A model generated the notes under the pieces. It did not search any database. It was not told where the DNA came from and saw only the letters and a list, made by a program, of their open reading frames with translations. From a virus, in IMG/VR virus record IMGVR_UViG_3300046171_000014, positions 1-61,378 of that record: DNA of 61,378 bases; one strand, 5' to 3'. Of this stretch, positions 51,757-60,458 are shown in pieces. Each line of letters begins with the position of its first letter. The stretch's first letter is position 1. Made by a program: the position numbers and the translations under genes.

Positions 51757-53530
51757 AGAATATATCCGCGATGATAGATTTGAGATTATTGGGCTAGCTG
51801 TAAAAAAGAACGATAAGCCAACACGTTGGCTACAAGGTGAGGAACTCACTACACGTTTCTTATCACACGTAGACCTCTCGTCCTGCGCTATACTTTGCCA
51901 TAACACCGCGTTTGATGGGGCGATACTAGGGTGGCGATTTGGTGTGAAGCCGAAACTGTGGCTTGATACAATGTGCATGGCCCGTGCGTTACATGGCACG
52001 GAGAAGAGTGTGAGCCTAAAGGCTGTGTCTGAACGCTACGGCGTTGGGGCCAAGGGTGATGAAGTTACCCGAGCGTTAGCCAAGCGGCTAACTGATTTTA
52101 GCGAAGAAGAAATTGCAAAGTATGCAGAGTATTCCCGCAACGATGTGGACCTGACATACGAGATTTTTAAGTTGATGTTTAGCGGAATAGTTGGAAACCA
52201 GTTCCCACAACAAGAGTTACAGCTAATAGATCGCACGTTGCGGATGTTTATCGAGCCTACGCTTGACCTAGATTTGTTCTTGTTGGAGCAACATCTGGAA
52301 GAAGTGCGTGAACGCAAGGACAAGCTGCTACGCGATGCGAACATAACCGACAAAAAAGATTTGATGTCCAACAATAAGTTTGCGGAGCTTCTTATAAGTC
52401 TTGGCGTTGAGCCGCCGAGGAAGATTAGCCCGACGACAGGTAAAGAAACATTTGCCTTTGCTAAGTCTGACGAGGCGTTCAAAGCGTTGCTAGAACATGA
52501 CGACGATAAAGTGCAGTCGTTAGTCTCTGCACGTTTGGGTACTAAAAGCACCTTAGAAGAAACACGTACCGAGAGGTTCATATCCATTGGTAAACGTGGA
52601 CTTCTTCCGGTTCCGATTAGATATTACGCAGCGCATACAGGTCGGTGGGGTGGACAGGACAAGATCAACCTGCAAAATCTTCCGAGTCGAGGGCTGAACG
52701 CGAAGAAACTCAAGAGCAGTATTATAGCGCCCGAAGGCCATACACTCATAGATGCAGACAGCGCACAGATCGAAGCTAGAGTTCTGGCGTGGCTTGCAGG
52801 GCAAAATGATTTAGTTAGCCAGTTCGCTAACGGCGAAGATGTGTACATAAAAATGGCCGCTCGTATATACGGCTGCGAAGAAGAGAGCGTTACGAAAGAT
52901 CAACGCTTTGTAGGTAAGACTACTATTCTTGGTGCAGGGTACGGCATGGGGGGCGTAAAGTTCCAAGCTCAGTTAAAAAACTTTGGCTTTGAGATACCCG
53001 TCGGAGAGGCTAAGCGGATCATAAGTATCTACCGCAGTATCAACCACAGCATAGATAGGCTGTGGAAGGACGCGCAGTTTACTCTGGAACAGATGACACA
53101 CAACGGTCCAGTTCGATTTGGTCGTAGGGGCGTTCTAAAAGTTCTACCAAAAGAGAACGCCATCCAGTTGCCATCGGGTCTTTGCATACACTACGAGGAC
53201 TTGAAGTATGAAATGACCGAAGAAGGGTCACATGAATACAGATACAAAGTACGGCGGGGCCGAAACAGAATTTACGGCGGTAAGATGGTGGAGAACGTGT
53301 GCCAAGCCATAGCTCGTTGTATCATTGGCGAGCAGTTGCTAAGTATATCCGAAAGATATAAAGTTGTCCTTACCGTACATGACTCGATTGTTTGCTGTGT
53401 GAAGGATGAAGAAGTTCCCGAAGCGCAAGCGTATGTAGAAGAATGTATGCGCAAGACACCAGATTGGGCCGCAGGCCTACCTATAGACTGCGAGAGCGGT
53501 ACAGGTAAATCGTATGGGGAATGTGAATGA
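51686..53530 (+). CDS. polA: Family A DNA polymerase with 3'-5' exonuclease
   Basis: A 614-residue replicative polymerase. Exonuclease motifs: TLDFETYY (D7, E9), HNTAFDGAI (D77) and YSRNDVDLTY (D153). Polymerase motif A is IDADSAQIEAR (D358). Motif B is RFVGKTTILGAGYGMGG with K411 and Leu415 in the position equivalent to E. coli F762. Motif C is LTVHDSIV (H565, D566). TGRWGGQDKINLQNLP precedes motif A. The 762-Leu type has been associated in the literature with slower or more accurate virion polymerases. Two palindromes occur in the gene at 52075 and 52814. Confidence 0.95.
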   Translation: MDIVTLDFETYYDKEYSLSKMTTEEYIRDDRFEIIGLAVKKNDKPTRWLQGEELTTRFLSHVDLSSCAILCHNTAFDGAILGWRFGVKPKLWLDTMCMARALHGTEKSVSLKAVSERYGVGAKGDEVTRALAKRLTDFSEEEIAKYAEYSRNDVDLTYEIFKLMFSGIVGNQFPQQELQLIDRTLRMFIEPTLDLDLFLLEQHLEEVRERKDKLLRDANITDKKDLMSNNKFAELLISLGVEPPRKISPTTGKETFAFAKSDEAFKALLEHDDDKVQSLVSARLGTKSTLEETRTERFISIGKRGLLPVPIRYYAAHTGRWGGQDKINLQNLPSRGLNAKKLKSSIIAPEGHTLIDADSAQIEARVLAWLAGQNDLVSQFANGEDVYIKMAARIYGCEEESVTKDQRFVGKTTILGAGYGMGGVKFQAQLKNFGFEIPVGEAKRIISIYRSINHSIDRLWKDAQFTLEQMTHNGPVRFGRRGVLKVLPKENAIQLPSGLCIHYEDLKYEMTEEGSHEYRYKVRRGRNRIYGGKMVENVCQAIARCIIGEQLLSISERYKVVLTVHDSIVCCVKDEEVPEAQAYVEECMRKTPDWAAGLPIDCESGTGKSYGECE

Positions 53531-54201
53531 GTAAAGCAGCGCCGTGGTCGTTCAGTCGGATCAAAGCATTCGAGCAATGCCCCAAGCAGTTCTACCATGA
53601 GAAGGTGCTGAAGCAGTATCCGTTCATACAGACGGACGCTATGATCTACGGCAACCAATTCCATAAAGCCTGCGAAGACTACATCGGTAAGGGCGAGCCG
53701 CTCCCCGAGAGGTTTATGTATATTAAAGACGCTTTGGACAAACTGAACCAACGTGAAGGCGTAAAGATATGTGAGCAGCGGTTAGGAGTAACGGCTAACT
53801 TGGAACCATGCACCTTTGGCGCTAGGAACGTATGGTTTCGTGGTATTGTGGACCTTGCCATCCTTGACGAAGATAGCGGTATCGGTTGGATCATCGACTA
53901 CAAAACTGGCAAGTCTGCAAAGTACGCAGACAAAGGGCAGCTAGAGTTGATGGCGTTGGCGATCTTTGCGCACTACCCCAAGATAACAAGCATACGCGCA
54001 GGGCTACTGTTCGTGGTGGCGAACAAACTCGTAAAAGAAACGTATGAAGTTGCGGATAGAGCTAATCTTTGGGAGAAATGGTCTTCAAACTATGCTACAA
54101 TGGAGAAGGCGTTTGAAGCAGATGTGTGGAACCCCCGCCCCTCTGGATTATGCAAGCGTCATTGCCCTGTAACCGAATGCGCCCACAACGGGAGTAACTG
54201 A
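53527..54201 (+). CDS. Cas4/RecB-like PD-(D/E)XK nuclease
   Basis: A 224-residue nuclease: SFSRIKAFEQCPKQFYHE at the start with C18, H46 in GNQFHKACE, D109 in RGIVDLAIL, D124 and K126 in IIDYKTGK, and Q138. Three more Cys residues lie at the C terminus (GLCKRHCPVTEC), giving four Cys in the pattern of Cas4-type iron-sulphur nucleases. It likely processes DNA ends in replication or recombination. It overlaps the polymerase stop by four bases. Confidence 0.88.
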   Translation: MSKAAPWSFSRIKAFEQCPKQFYHEKVLKQYPFIQTDAMIYGNQFHKACEDYIGKGEPLPERFMYIKDALDKLNQREGVKICEQRLGVTANLEPCTFGARNVWFRGIVDLAILDEDSGIGWIIDYKTGKSAKYADKGQLELMALAIFAHYPKITSIRAGLLFVVANKLVKETYEVADRANLWEKWSSNYATMEKAFEADVWNPRPSGLCKRHCPVTECAHNGSN

Positions 54202-54488
54202 TGCCCTATAAAAACAAACCCCGCCCGTACAAAAAAGAGTACAAGCAGCAGAAAGAACGCGAAGAGCATAGCGACCGCATGGAGCGGCAACGTGCGCGGC
54301 GTAAGATGGATAAGACTGGCAAGGATGCCAACAAGAACGGCAAAGCCGACAAGCGCGAGGGTAAAGATATCGCGCACAAGAAACCGCTCAGCAAGGGTGG
54401 CAAAAATAAAGACGGTGTAAAAGTACAAAGCCGCAAGAAAAATAGAGCCGCTGGCGGTGCGTTAAGCCGCGGAAAGCGCAAGAAGTAA
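54201..54488 (+). CDS. Small highly basic protein with HNH-like remnant
   Basis: A 95-residue Lys/Arg-rich protein. The C-terminal part (KDIAHKKPLSKGGKNKDGVK, then QSRKKNRAAGG) resembles the core of HNH nucleases (H, then N), but the rest of the zinc site is absent. It may be a nucleic-acid-binding protein or a degenerate HNH. It shares one base with the Cas4-like gene and precedes the helicase. Confidence 0.65.
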   Translation: MPYKNKPRPYKKEYKQQKEREEHSDRMERQRARRKMDKTGKDANKNGKADKREGKDIAHKKPLSKGGKNKDGVKVQSRKKNRAAGGALSRGKRKK

Positions 54489-54500
54489 TTGGAGAATAAC

Positions 54501-56036
54501 ATGCAGATTGTACAGGATAAAGCCATCCTGCTTACACTGCCTAACCCAAAGCAAATCACAACAGTGATTGCGAAGAGTAAGGAGTTGTCGATGAATGAAG
54601 TCGTCGTGAATTGGGGTATCGACGAGGCCCACAAGTTGAAAGCATTGAATATAAAGGTGCCTTCACCGATTGAGAAACGCTATTCGTGGGTGGGTAAGTA
54701 CAAGCCTTATCAACATCAGAAAGACACGGCGGCGTTTCTTACCATGAACAAGCGAGGCTTCTGCTTCAATGAGCAGGGCACAGGCAAAACAGCCAGTGCG
54801 ATATGGGCCGCAGACTTCTTGATGAAGCAAGGTATCATACGTCGAGTCCTTGTCGTGTGCCCTCTATCTATCATGGACAGCGCATGGCGTGAGGATTTGT
54901 TTAGTTTTGCTATGCATCGCACCGTGGACGTTGCGCATGGCGCGAAAGAGAAACGCAAAAAGATAATAAACAGCGGGGCCGATTTCGTCATTATAAACTA
55001 TGACGGTGTTGAGGTTGTGGCAGATGCTATCGCCAAGGGTGGGTTTGACCTAATCATCATAGACGAGGCAACGCACTACAAGAACGCGCAGACCAAGCGG
55101 TGGAAAACGCTCAAGAAGCTTGTCAAAGATGATACATGGCTATGGCTTATGACAGGTACTCCTGCTGCGCAGTCGCCGCTAGATGCCTACGGCCTTGCCA
55201 AGCTAGTGAACCCACAGAGCGTACCTAGTTTCTTTAGCTCGTTCCGCGATCAGATTATGGTAAAGGTTACTCAGTTTAAATGGATGCCGAAAGAGAATGC
55301 CAAGAGTACGGTATTCCGTGCGCTTCAACCTGCGATACGCTTCACCAAAGAAGAGTGTTTGGACCTGCCTGACATGGTGTACACTAAACGCAGGGTAGAG
55401 ATGACCAAACAGCAGCAGACATTCTACGACCTGCTGCGCAAGCGTATGGTCATGCAAGTTGCCGGTGAGAGTGTAACAGCGGTGAACGCTGCGGTGAACC
55501 TAAACAAACTGCTACAGATATCGGCAGGAGCTATATACACCGACGAAGGTGATACGGTGCAGTTCGATATCTCCAACAGGTACAAGGTGCTGAAAGAGGT
55601 GATAGACGAATGCTCGCAAAAAGTGCTTGTGTTTGTACCGTTCCGACACACCATAGACTTGTTAGCCGGTAAGCTAACTAAAGACGGCATAACGTCCGCT
55701 ATCATACGAGGAGATGTAGCTGCGCATAAACGCACTGAGATATTCTCGCAGTTCCAAAGCGAGAAAGACCCCAAGGTCTTGCTTATACAACCCCAAGCCG
55801 CAGCACACGGGGTTACACTTACAGCAGCAAATACTGTTGTGTGGTGGGGGCCGACACCCTCGTTGGAAACTTACGCACAAGCAAATGCTAGGGTTCACAG
55901 ATCGGGGCAGAAGCATAAATGCACAGTGATACAGCTTGCGGGTTCGTTTGTTGAGAACCGTATATACAGGCTGTTGGACGACAAGATAAGTACGCACACA
56001 GAGATTATTGATTTGTATAAAGAAGTGCTTGACTAG
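54501..56036 (+). CDS. SNF2-type DNA helicase/translocase
   Basis: A 511-residue superfamily 2 enzyme. The ATG at 54501 has GGAG upstream; the TTG at 54489 overlaps that site. Motif I is NEQGTGKTASAIW, motif II is LIIIDEATHYKN, and motif III is LMTGTPAAQS. The C-terminal core has LTAANTVVWWGPTPSLETY and QANARVHRSGQKHKCTVIQL, typical of SNF2-like proteins. It lies with polymerase and nuclease and probably moves or remodels replicating DNA. An exact palindrome lies at 55661. Confidence 0.92.
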   Translation: MQIVQDKAILLTLPNPKQITTVIAKSKELSMNEVVVNWGIDEAHKLKALNIKVPSPIEKRYSWVGKYKPYQHQKDTAAFLTMNKRGFCFNEQGTGKTASAIWAADFLMKQGIIRRVLVVCPLSIMDSAWREDLFSFAMHRTVDVAHGAKEKRKKIINSGADFVIINYDGVEVVADAIAKGGFDLIIIDEATHYKNAQTKRWKTLKKLVKDDTWLWLMTGTPAAQSPLDAYGLAKLVNPQSVPSFFSSFRDQIMVKVTQFKWMPKENAKSTVFRALQPAIRFTKEECLDLPDMVYTKRRVEMTKQQQTFYDLLRKRMVMQVAGESVTAVNAAVNLNKLLQISAGAIYTDEGDTVQFDISNRYKVLKEVIDECSQKVLVFVPFRHTIDLLAGKLTKDGITSAIIRGDVAAHKRTEIFSQFQSEKDPKVLLIQPQAAAHGVTLTAANTVVWWGPTPSLETYAQANARVHRSGQKHKCTVIQLAGSFVENRIYRLLDDKISTHTEIIDLYKEVLD

Positions 56037-56085
56037 CTTATGTTTACTAACTATATGCCATGTATAACTAAGTTTGGAGAGTTTT

Positions 56086-56475
56086 ATGCAAGTTCCTGTA
56101 GAGAAGCTTACGAAAGCGTACATTAAGATACGCGAAAAACGTGCGGAGTTGTCGGCTAACTTCAAAGATGAAGACGCAAAGCTCGCTGATAAGATGAATA
56201 CTATCAAGCGCGCATTGTTAGATCATTGCGAAGAACATAGCGTAGAGAGTGTTAGGACAACGGAAGGGTTGTTCTACCGAACCGTTAAGCAGCGGTATTG
56301 GACAAATGACTGGGAGCAGATGCACCACTTTATTATGGAGCATCAGGTGCCAGAGTTGTTGGAGAAGCGGCTTAACCAAACCCACATGCGGCAGTTTTTA
56401 GAGGAGCATCCTGATGTGCTACCTAAAGGGCTTAATGTGGATAGCGAGTATGCAATTTCAGTGAGGAAAAAATGA
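56086..56475 (+). CDS. Conserved helical phage protein, 129 aa
   Basis: ATG at 56086 follows GGAG (TTG at 56074 overlaps it). A mostly helical protein (LTKAYIKIREKRAELSANFK, KMNTIKRALLDHCEEH) with VRTTEGLFYRTVKQRYWTND and VPELLEKRLNQTHMRQFLEE. I recall it as a widespread short phage family of unknown function in replication clusters. It overlaps the next gene by four bases. Confidence 0.72.
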   Translation: MQVPVEKLTKAYIKIREKRAELSANFKDEDAKLADKMNTIKRALLDHCEEHSVESVRTTEGLFYRTVKQRYWTNDWEQMHHFIMEHQVPELLEKRLNQTHMRQFLEEHPDVLPKGLNVDSEYAISVRKK

Positions 56476-56687
56476 CGGATACCGTTTATTCTGATGTTAA
56501 TAAAACCGCCGAGTATTTTGGCGTATCAATTCATACCATTAGAAAATGGGTGAAGGAGGGTCACATACCGCGTGACCATTACATTCGGGGCGGTACAACA
56601 TACCGCTATAACATTCCTGCCATCGAAAAAGTGTTGACAGGAGAGGGGAAAGCCCAACAAATGGAACTCCCATTAAAAACAAAATAA
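56472..56687 (+). CDS. MerR/excisionase-type helix-turn-helix protein
   Basis: A 71-residue DNA-binding protein: VNKTAEYFGVSIHTIRKWVK, then GHIPRDHYIRGGTTYRYN. The pattern is that of MerR-type or excisionase/AlpA-like small regulators. It lies between the helical gene and the ssDNA-binding-like gene, so it may regulate early transcription or bind the dispersed palindromes. No integrase is seen, so a role in excision is not supported. Confidence 0.78.
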   Translation: MTDTVYSDVNKTAEYFGVSIHTIRKWVKEGHIPRDHYIRGGTTYRYNIPAIEKVLTGEGKAQQMELPLKTK

Positions 56688-56697
56688 GGAGAACACG

Positions 56698-57567
56698 ATG
56701 TCGGATATGGCGTTGTTTGAGGGAAACTCCCTCGTAAGTAGTGATTTGTTTAAGTCTTTGCAGGATGTAGATGACAACCTTGCAGGGGGCAGCGGTGGGT
56801 CTGGTCCTCGCCGCATAAGTATTCGTGGTGGCCGCTTCCGTGAGATGGTTGGCGGTGAGCAGGTCAATGTAAAGAGTGACGGGTTTATAAACGTAGTGAT
56901 AGTAAACGCTGCGAAGATTTCTCGTACATATTATGCGGGTCAGTATGACCCCGAAAATCCATCTGGCCCGTCTTGTTGGTCGCCAGACACACAGGCCCCT
57001 GATCCAAGTGTTCCAGCGGATACGCGCCAAGCATCGAAGTGCATGGACTGCCCGCAGAACATTAAAGGGTCGGGACAGGGGGAAAGTCGTGCCTGTAGGT
57101 TTGGTCAGCGTATTGCTGTCGCCCTAGAGGGTCAGATGGACACTGTGTATCAATTCCAACTCCCTGCTACTTCTATATTTGGAGATGCCAAAGATGGTAA
57201 GATGGGTATGCAGGCTTACGCCAAGTATCTACGCGCACACAAGACGCCTTCTATAGCTGTGGTAACGCAGATATATTTTGATGAAAGCAGCGCGACACCG
57301 AAACTGTACTTTAAGCCGGTACGCCCGTTGACAGAAGAAGAACTGCAAGAAGCGGTGAAGCTCAAAGATACGGACGAAGCACACCGTGCTATCACTATGA
57401 CTGTGGCTCAAACAGACAAAGTACAAGCCGCAGAAACTCCATTGGCAGATGATGAAATCAGCATTGATGACATTCCTGCACCGGAACCCAAGAAGGTCAG
57501 CAAGAAGGCGGCGGCTGCTCCCGCACCTGCGACAGACTTAGGGTCGATCTTAGACGAGTGGGACTAA
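56698..57567 (+). CDS. Putative ssDNA-binding protein with acidic tail
   Basis: A 289-residue protein. Middle: RRISIRGGRFREMVGGEQVN, a possible OB-type start, then SKCMDCPQNIKGSGQGESRA, a zinc-binding-like Cys set (CMDCP, then RACRF). A beta core (VYQFQLPATSIFGDA) precedes an acidic Ala/Pro/Lys linker. The tail ends SILDEWD, acidic with aromatic, in the manner of ssDNA-binding proteins that recruit polymerase and helicase. It lies beside the primase-helicase. Confidence 0.75.
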   Translation: MSDMALFEGNSLVSSDLFKSLQDVDDNLAGGSGGSGPRRISIRGGRFREMVGGEQVNVKSDGFINVVIVNAAKISRTYYAGQYDPENPSGPSCWSPDTQAPDPSVPADTRQASKCMDCPQNIKGSGQGESRACRFGQRIAVALEGQMDTVYQFQLPATSIFGDAKDGKMGMQAYAKYLRAHKTPSIAVVTQIYFDESSATPKLYFKPVRPLTEEELQEAVKLKDTDEAHRAITMTVAQTDKVQAAETPLADDEISIDDIPAPEPKKVSKKAAAAPAPATDLGSILDEWD

Positions 57568-57581
57568 TCGTCTAGGGTCAT

Positions 57582-57615
57582 GTCGTGGCGGGGTAGGTCC
57601 AATCCCCGCCACGAC
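57582..57615 (+). other. Perfect 12-bp intergenic hairpin
   Basis: GTCGTGGCGGGG (57582-57593) pairs with CCCCGCCACGAC (57604-57615) around a ten-base loop. No T-run follows. It lies between the ssDNA-binding-like gene and the primase-helicase and may adjust expression of the latter. Confidence 0.8.
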
Positions 57616-57635
57616 CTTAAATGGAGAGCAGCATA

Positions 57636-60458
57636 ATGAAAACAATAGAATTTTTACGCTCTGTGCTAGGAGATGGTGGGTGTTACTGCGTATTTGCAGC
57701 AAATGCAGCTACTGATAAACGGGTACAGAAGTTTTACGATAGCCTAGAAGCTGTTGCCAAAGCCGCAGATCATTTCGATGCAGACGGTTTTGATGTGTAT
57801 TTTGGGTTGGGTACACTGCGAGAAGCGGGTAGCCGCAAGAAAGAGAACGTAGTGTCTCTTAAATCTTTGTTCTTAGATTTAGATTGTGGCCCAAGCAAAG
57901 AGTATCCTGATCAGCAGCAAGCGGTGCAAGCTCTACGAAAGTTTGTAGGGGAGCTAAACTTACCTAAGCCAATGTTAATAAACTCAGGGCGAGGAGTACA
58001 TGTGTACTGGCCCCTGACAAAACCTGCGCCGTTAGCCGAGTGGCTAACTGTTGCGGAACGGCTAAAGAAAGTTTGTGCAGAACGTGGGCTGTTGGCAGAC
58101 CCTGCTGTAACCGCAGACGCGGCTCGCATATTGCGCCCGCCTAACACTCATAACTACAAAGATAGCCCCCCGCTACCAGTAGAGCGCATAGGTGTGACGG
58201 AACCCGTGCCTGCGGAGCTTTCGGCGTTTATGCAGTTGTTAGGAGCGGAGTTAAAACCCGTAAACACGCAGATAGATTTAGGGCCAGACGCACTGCAAGA
58301 AGCTTTGGCTGCAAACAAAGAGAGCGTGTTCAAGTCCATCGTGTCTAAGACTTTGAACGGTCGAGGCTGTGCGCAGCTAAAGAACGTGTGGGAGAACCAG
58401 AACACCATCAGCGAGCCGCTATGGCGAGCGGGGTTGTCTATCGCAAAGTTCTGCAAGGACGCTGCCGTTGCAGCGGTAAAGATATCCGAGCAGCACCAAG
58501 GGTACGACCACGACGAGATGCAGCGCAAGTTGTCTGAGATTAAAGGCCCGTACACATGCCAGAAGTTTGACGAGCTTAATCCCAATGTGTGTGGCGAGTG
58601 CCCGTTCAAAGGCAAGATAAAGTCTCCGATAACGCTAGGGCAGAAGATAAAAGAAGCGAGCGGCCCCGTAGAAGTCAAAGCCAAGAGCATGTTGGGTGGC
58701 CCTGTAGAGAAAACTTTTAGTATACCTGTGTTACCCCGTCCGTACTTTAGGGGTGAGACAGGCGGGGTATATCTACGCACCGTAAATAAAGAGGGCGACC
58801 CCGAAGAAATTGTTGTGTACCAGAACGATCTGTACGTTACACGACGACTACGTGATGCAGAGTTGGGTGAGGTAATCGCGTTCTGCCTGCATCTCCCAAG
58901 GGATGGGGTGCGAGAGTTTACCGTGCCACTAACATCCGTAACTTCCCGCGATGAATTCCGCAAAAATATGTCCATGCACGGCGTAGCTGTGTTTGGCATA
59001 AAACCATTGGAGGCATTGATGGCATATACACAGCGGTGGATTGAAGAATTGCAAGCAACAAATACAGCAGATGAAGCGCACCGGCAATTTGGTTGGGTGG
59101 ACGATGATATTATGGAAGAGTTTGTTCTGGGGGATAAACTCATTACCGGCAACGATATTCGGTACAACCCACCCTCTTCAAAAACTGGGGGTATGCTAGA
59201 AGCGTTTATAGAGCGTGGGGAGAAAGACGCTATCGTGTCGAACCTAGAGTTCTACAACCGCCCTGATTGGGAGATGCACCAGTTTATTATTGGCATGAGC
59301 TACGGCACCGTGCTTATGCCGTTCACAGGTATAAACAGCCTTGGGGTGCATCTCGTTAGCCAGACGGGTTTTGGTAAGACAACAACCTCGAAAGCCGCGC
59401 TATCTATATGGGGCGATCCCGAGTTGTTAATATTGCAGAAGAACGATACGCAAAACTCTCGCATGAACCGTGGGGAGTTGTATCACAACCTGCTGCTTGT
59501 CTCTGACGAGATGACAAATCTTAACACGTTGCAGATGTCAGAATATGCCTATGCCCTGTCGGGCGGCAGGCAGAAAAATCGGCTTGCGCAAAGCGGCAAC
59601 ACGGAACGTGCGCGTGGTAAACCGTGGCGATTACTAGCCCTGAGTTCTGCTAACACCAGTGCGTGGGATATATTGTCCAGAGAAAAAGCCGAGCCGAAAG
59701 CAGAGATGCAACGGTTACTAGAGTTAAAGGTGCCGCAGAAGCTTGTAGACCCGAAACTAAAGCGTCACGCTGACGAGTTACTAAAAGCCATAGAACGTAA
59801 CTACGGTTGGCTCGCGGTGGAGTATGTGCAGTGGGTCATAAACAACAGAGAGAACGCAGAGGCACTTGTGCTTGACGCACAGAGGCGAATAGATGCGGCG
59901 GCTGGGTTAGCCTCAGAAAATCGCTTCTGGTCTGCGGGATGTGCTACAGTGATCGCGGGTCTAATTATTGCCAAGCAATTAGGGCACGTAAACTATGATG
60001 TCAAAGCTGTGTTCGATTGGCTTGTGACCGAGCTACGGGAGCGCAAAGCCTTCGTCGATGATGTGGGTTCTTCTGTGCAGGAGACTTTGAGTAACTACAT
60101 CGCAGAGCATTATAACAATGTGTTGATGATCGACAGCAACGAAGACTTGCGCGGTGCAGGTGAGAACGAGAACGGACTAGATGATCTTGTGCGCCCCGAA
60201 GCAGTGCCGAGAGGTCAGCTTGTAGCGCGGTATGAACCCGACACAAGCAAGTTGTTCTTGTTGCCAAAGCCCTTGAAAGAGTGGAGCGCCGACCATCAGC
60301 TTAACTATACCTCGCTTACAAACGAGCTACGGGATAAGTTGGGGGCCAAACGCACCAAGATGCGTATCACTAAAGGCACTAAACTAAACATGCCAGCAGT
60401 GTGGGTTCTTGAGCTAACATTTAAAATGGATATAGTAGATGAAGGTAGCGAAGATTGA
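57636..60458 (+). CDS. Primase-helicase (AEP-type primase plus DUF927-type ATPase)
   Basis: A 940-residue protein. ATG 57636 has GGAG upstream; the ATG at 57621 overlaps the ribosome site. The N-terminal part has an archaeo-eukaryotic primase-like site: LFLDLDCG (D81, D83) and INSGRGVHVYW (H122). A Cys-rich section (FDELNPNVCGECPFKG) may bind zinc. The C-terminal ATPase has Walker A SQTGFGKTT (about 575-583) and Walker B LLLVSDEM. The plan matches DUF927 primase-helicases of phages. An exact palindrome lies at 58031. It initiates DNA synthesis with polymerase and ssDNA-binding protein. Confidence 0.9.
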   Translation: MKTIEFLRSVLGDGGCYCVFAANAATDKRVQKFYDSLEAVAKAADHFDADGFDVYFGLGTLREAGSRKKENVVSLKSLFLDLDCGPSKEYPDQQQAVQALRKFVGELNLPKPMLINSGRGVHVYWPLTKPAPLAEWLTVAERLKKVCAERGLLADPAVTADAARILRPPNTHNYKDSPPLPVERIGVTEPVPAELSAFMQLLGAELKPVNTQIDLGPDALQEALAANKESVFKSIVSKTLNGRGCAQLKNVWENQNTISEPLWRAGLSIAKFCKDAAVAAVKISEQHQGYDHDEMQRKLSEIKGPYTCQKFDELNPNVCGECPFKGKIKSPITLGQKIKEASGPVEVKAKSMLGGPVEKTFSIPVLPRPYFRGETGGVYLRTVNKEGDPEEIVVYQNDLYVTRRLRDAELGEVIAFCLHLPRDGVREFTVPLTSVTSRDEFRKNMSMHGVAVFGIKPLEALMAYTQRWIEELQATNTADEAHRQFGWVDDDIMEEFVLGDKLITGNDIRYNPPSSKTGGMLEAFIERGEKDAIVSNLEFYNRPDWEMHQFIIGMSYGTVLMPFTGINSLGVHLVSQTGFGKTTTSKAALSIWGDPELLILQKNDTQNSRMNRGELYHNLLLVSDEMTNLNTLQMSEYAYALSGGRQKNRLAQSGNTERARGKPWRLLALSSANTSAWDILSREKAEPKAEMQRLLELKVPQKLVDPKLKRHADELLKAIERNYGWLAVEYVQWVINNRENAEALVLDAQRRIDAAAGLASENRFWSAGCATVIAGLIIAKQLGHVNYDVKAVFDWLVTELRERKAFVDDVGSSVQETLSNYIAEHYNNVLMIDSNEDLRGAGENENGLDDLVRPEAVPRGQLVARYEPDTSKLFLLPKPLKEWSADHQLNYTSLTNELRDKLGAKRTKMRITKGTKLNMPAVWVLELTFKMDIVDEGSED

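Larger units (their letters stand above)
39967..58048. repeat. Dispersed palindrome GTTAGC-N6-GCTAAC, about 21 copies
   Basis: Exact 18-bp copies start at 40073, 41044, 41415, 41617, 42134, 42911, 45247, 46494, 48094, 49101, 52075, 52814, 55661 and 58031. One-mismatch copies start at 39967, 42671, 43352, 43909, 44223, 47418 and 50555. A copy with a seven-base gap starts at 53781. The inner six bases vary freely. Most lie inside genes, read as VSxxAN or LAxxLT; the third frame contains a stop and is never used. They are almost confined to the rightward arm. Two looser relatives in the leftward arm (2032-2050, with a seven-base gap, and a fused GTTAGCTAAC near 9337) may be chance. Confidence 0.9.

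Noticed and set aside
54201-54488. A functional HNH endonuclease
   Set aside because: Only a short HNH-like core is present; the flanking zinc and catalytic residues are not visible.
56472-56687. An excisionase of a lysogeny module
   Set aside because: The protein has a MerR/excisionase-like HTH but no integrase or attachment site was found in the window.
39967-58048. The dispersed palindromes as transcription terminators
   Set aside because: Most lie inside genes and are not followed by T-runs, and stems are only six base pairs.
58154-59167. A 337-residue leftward open frame
   Set aside because: It is antisense to the primase-helicase; Ser/Cys/Pro-rich and without recognisable motifs.
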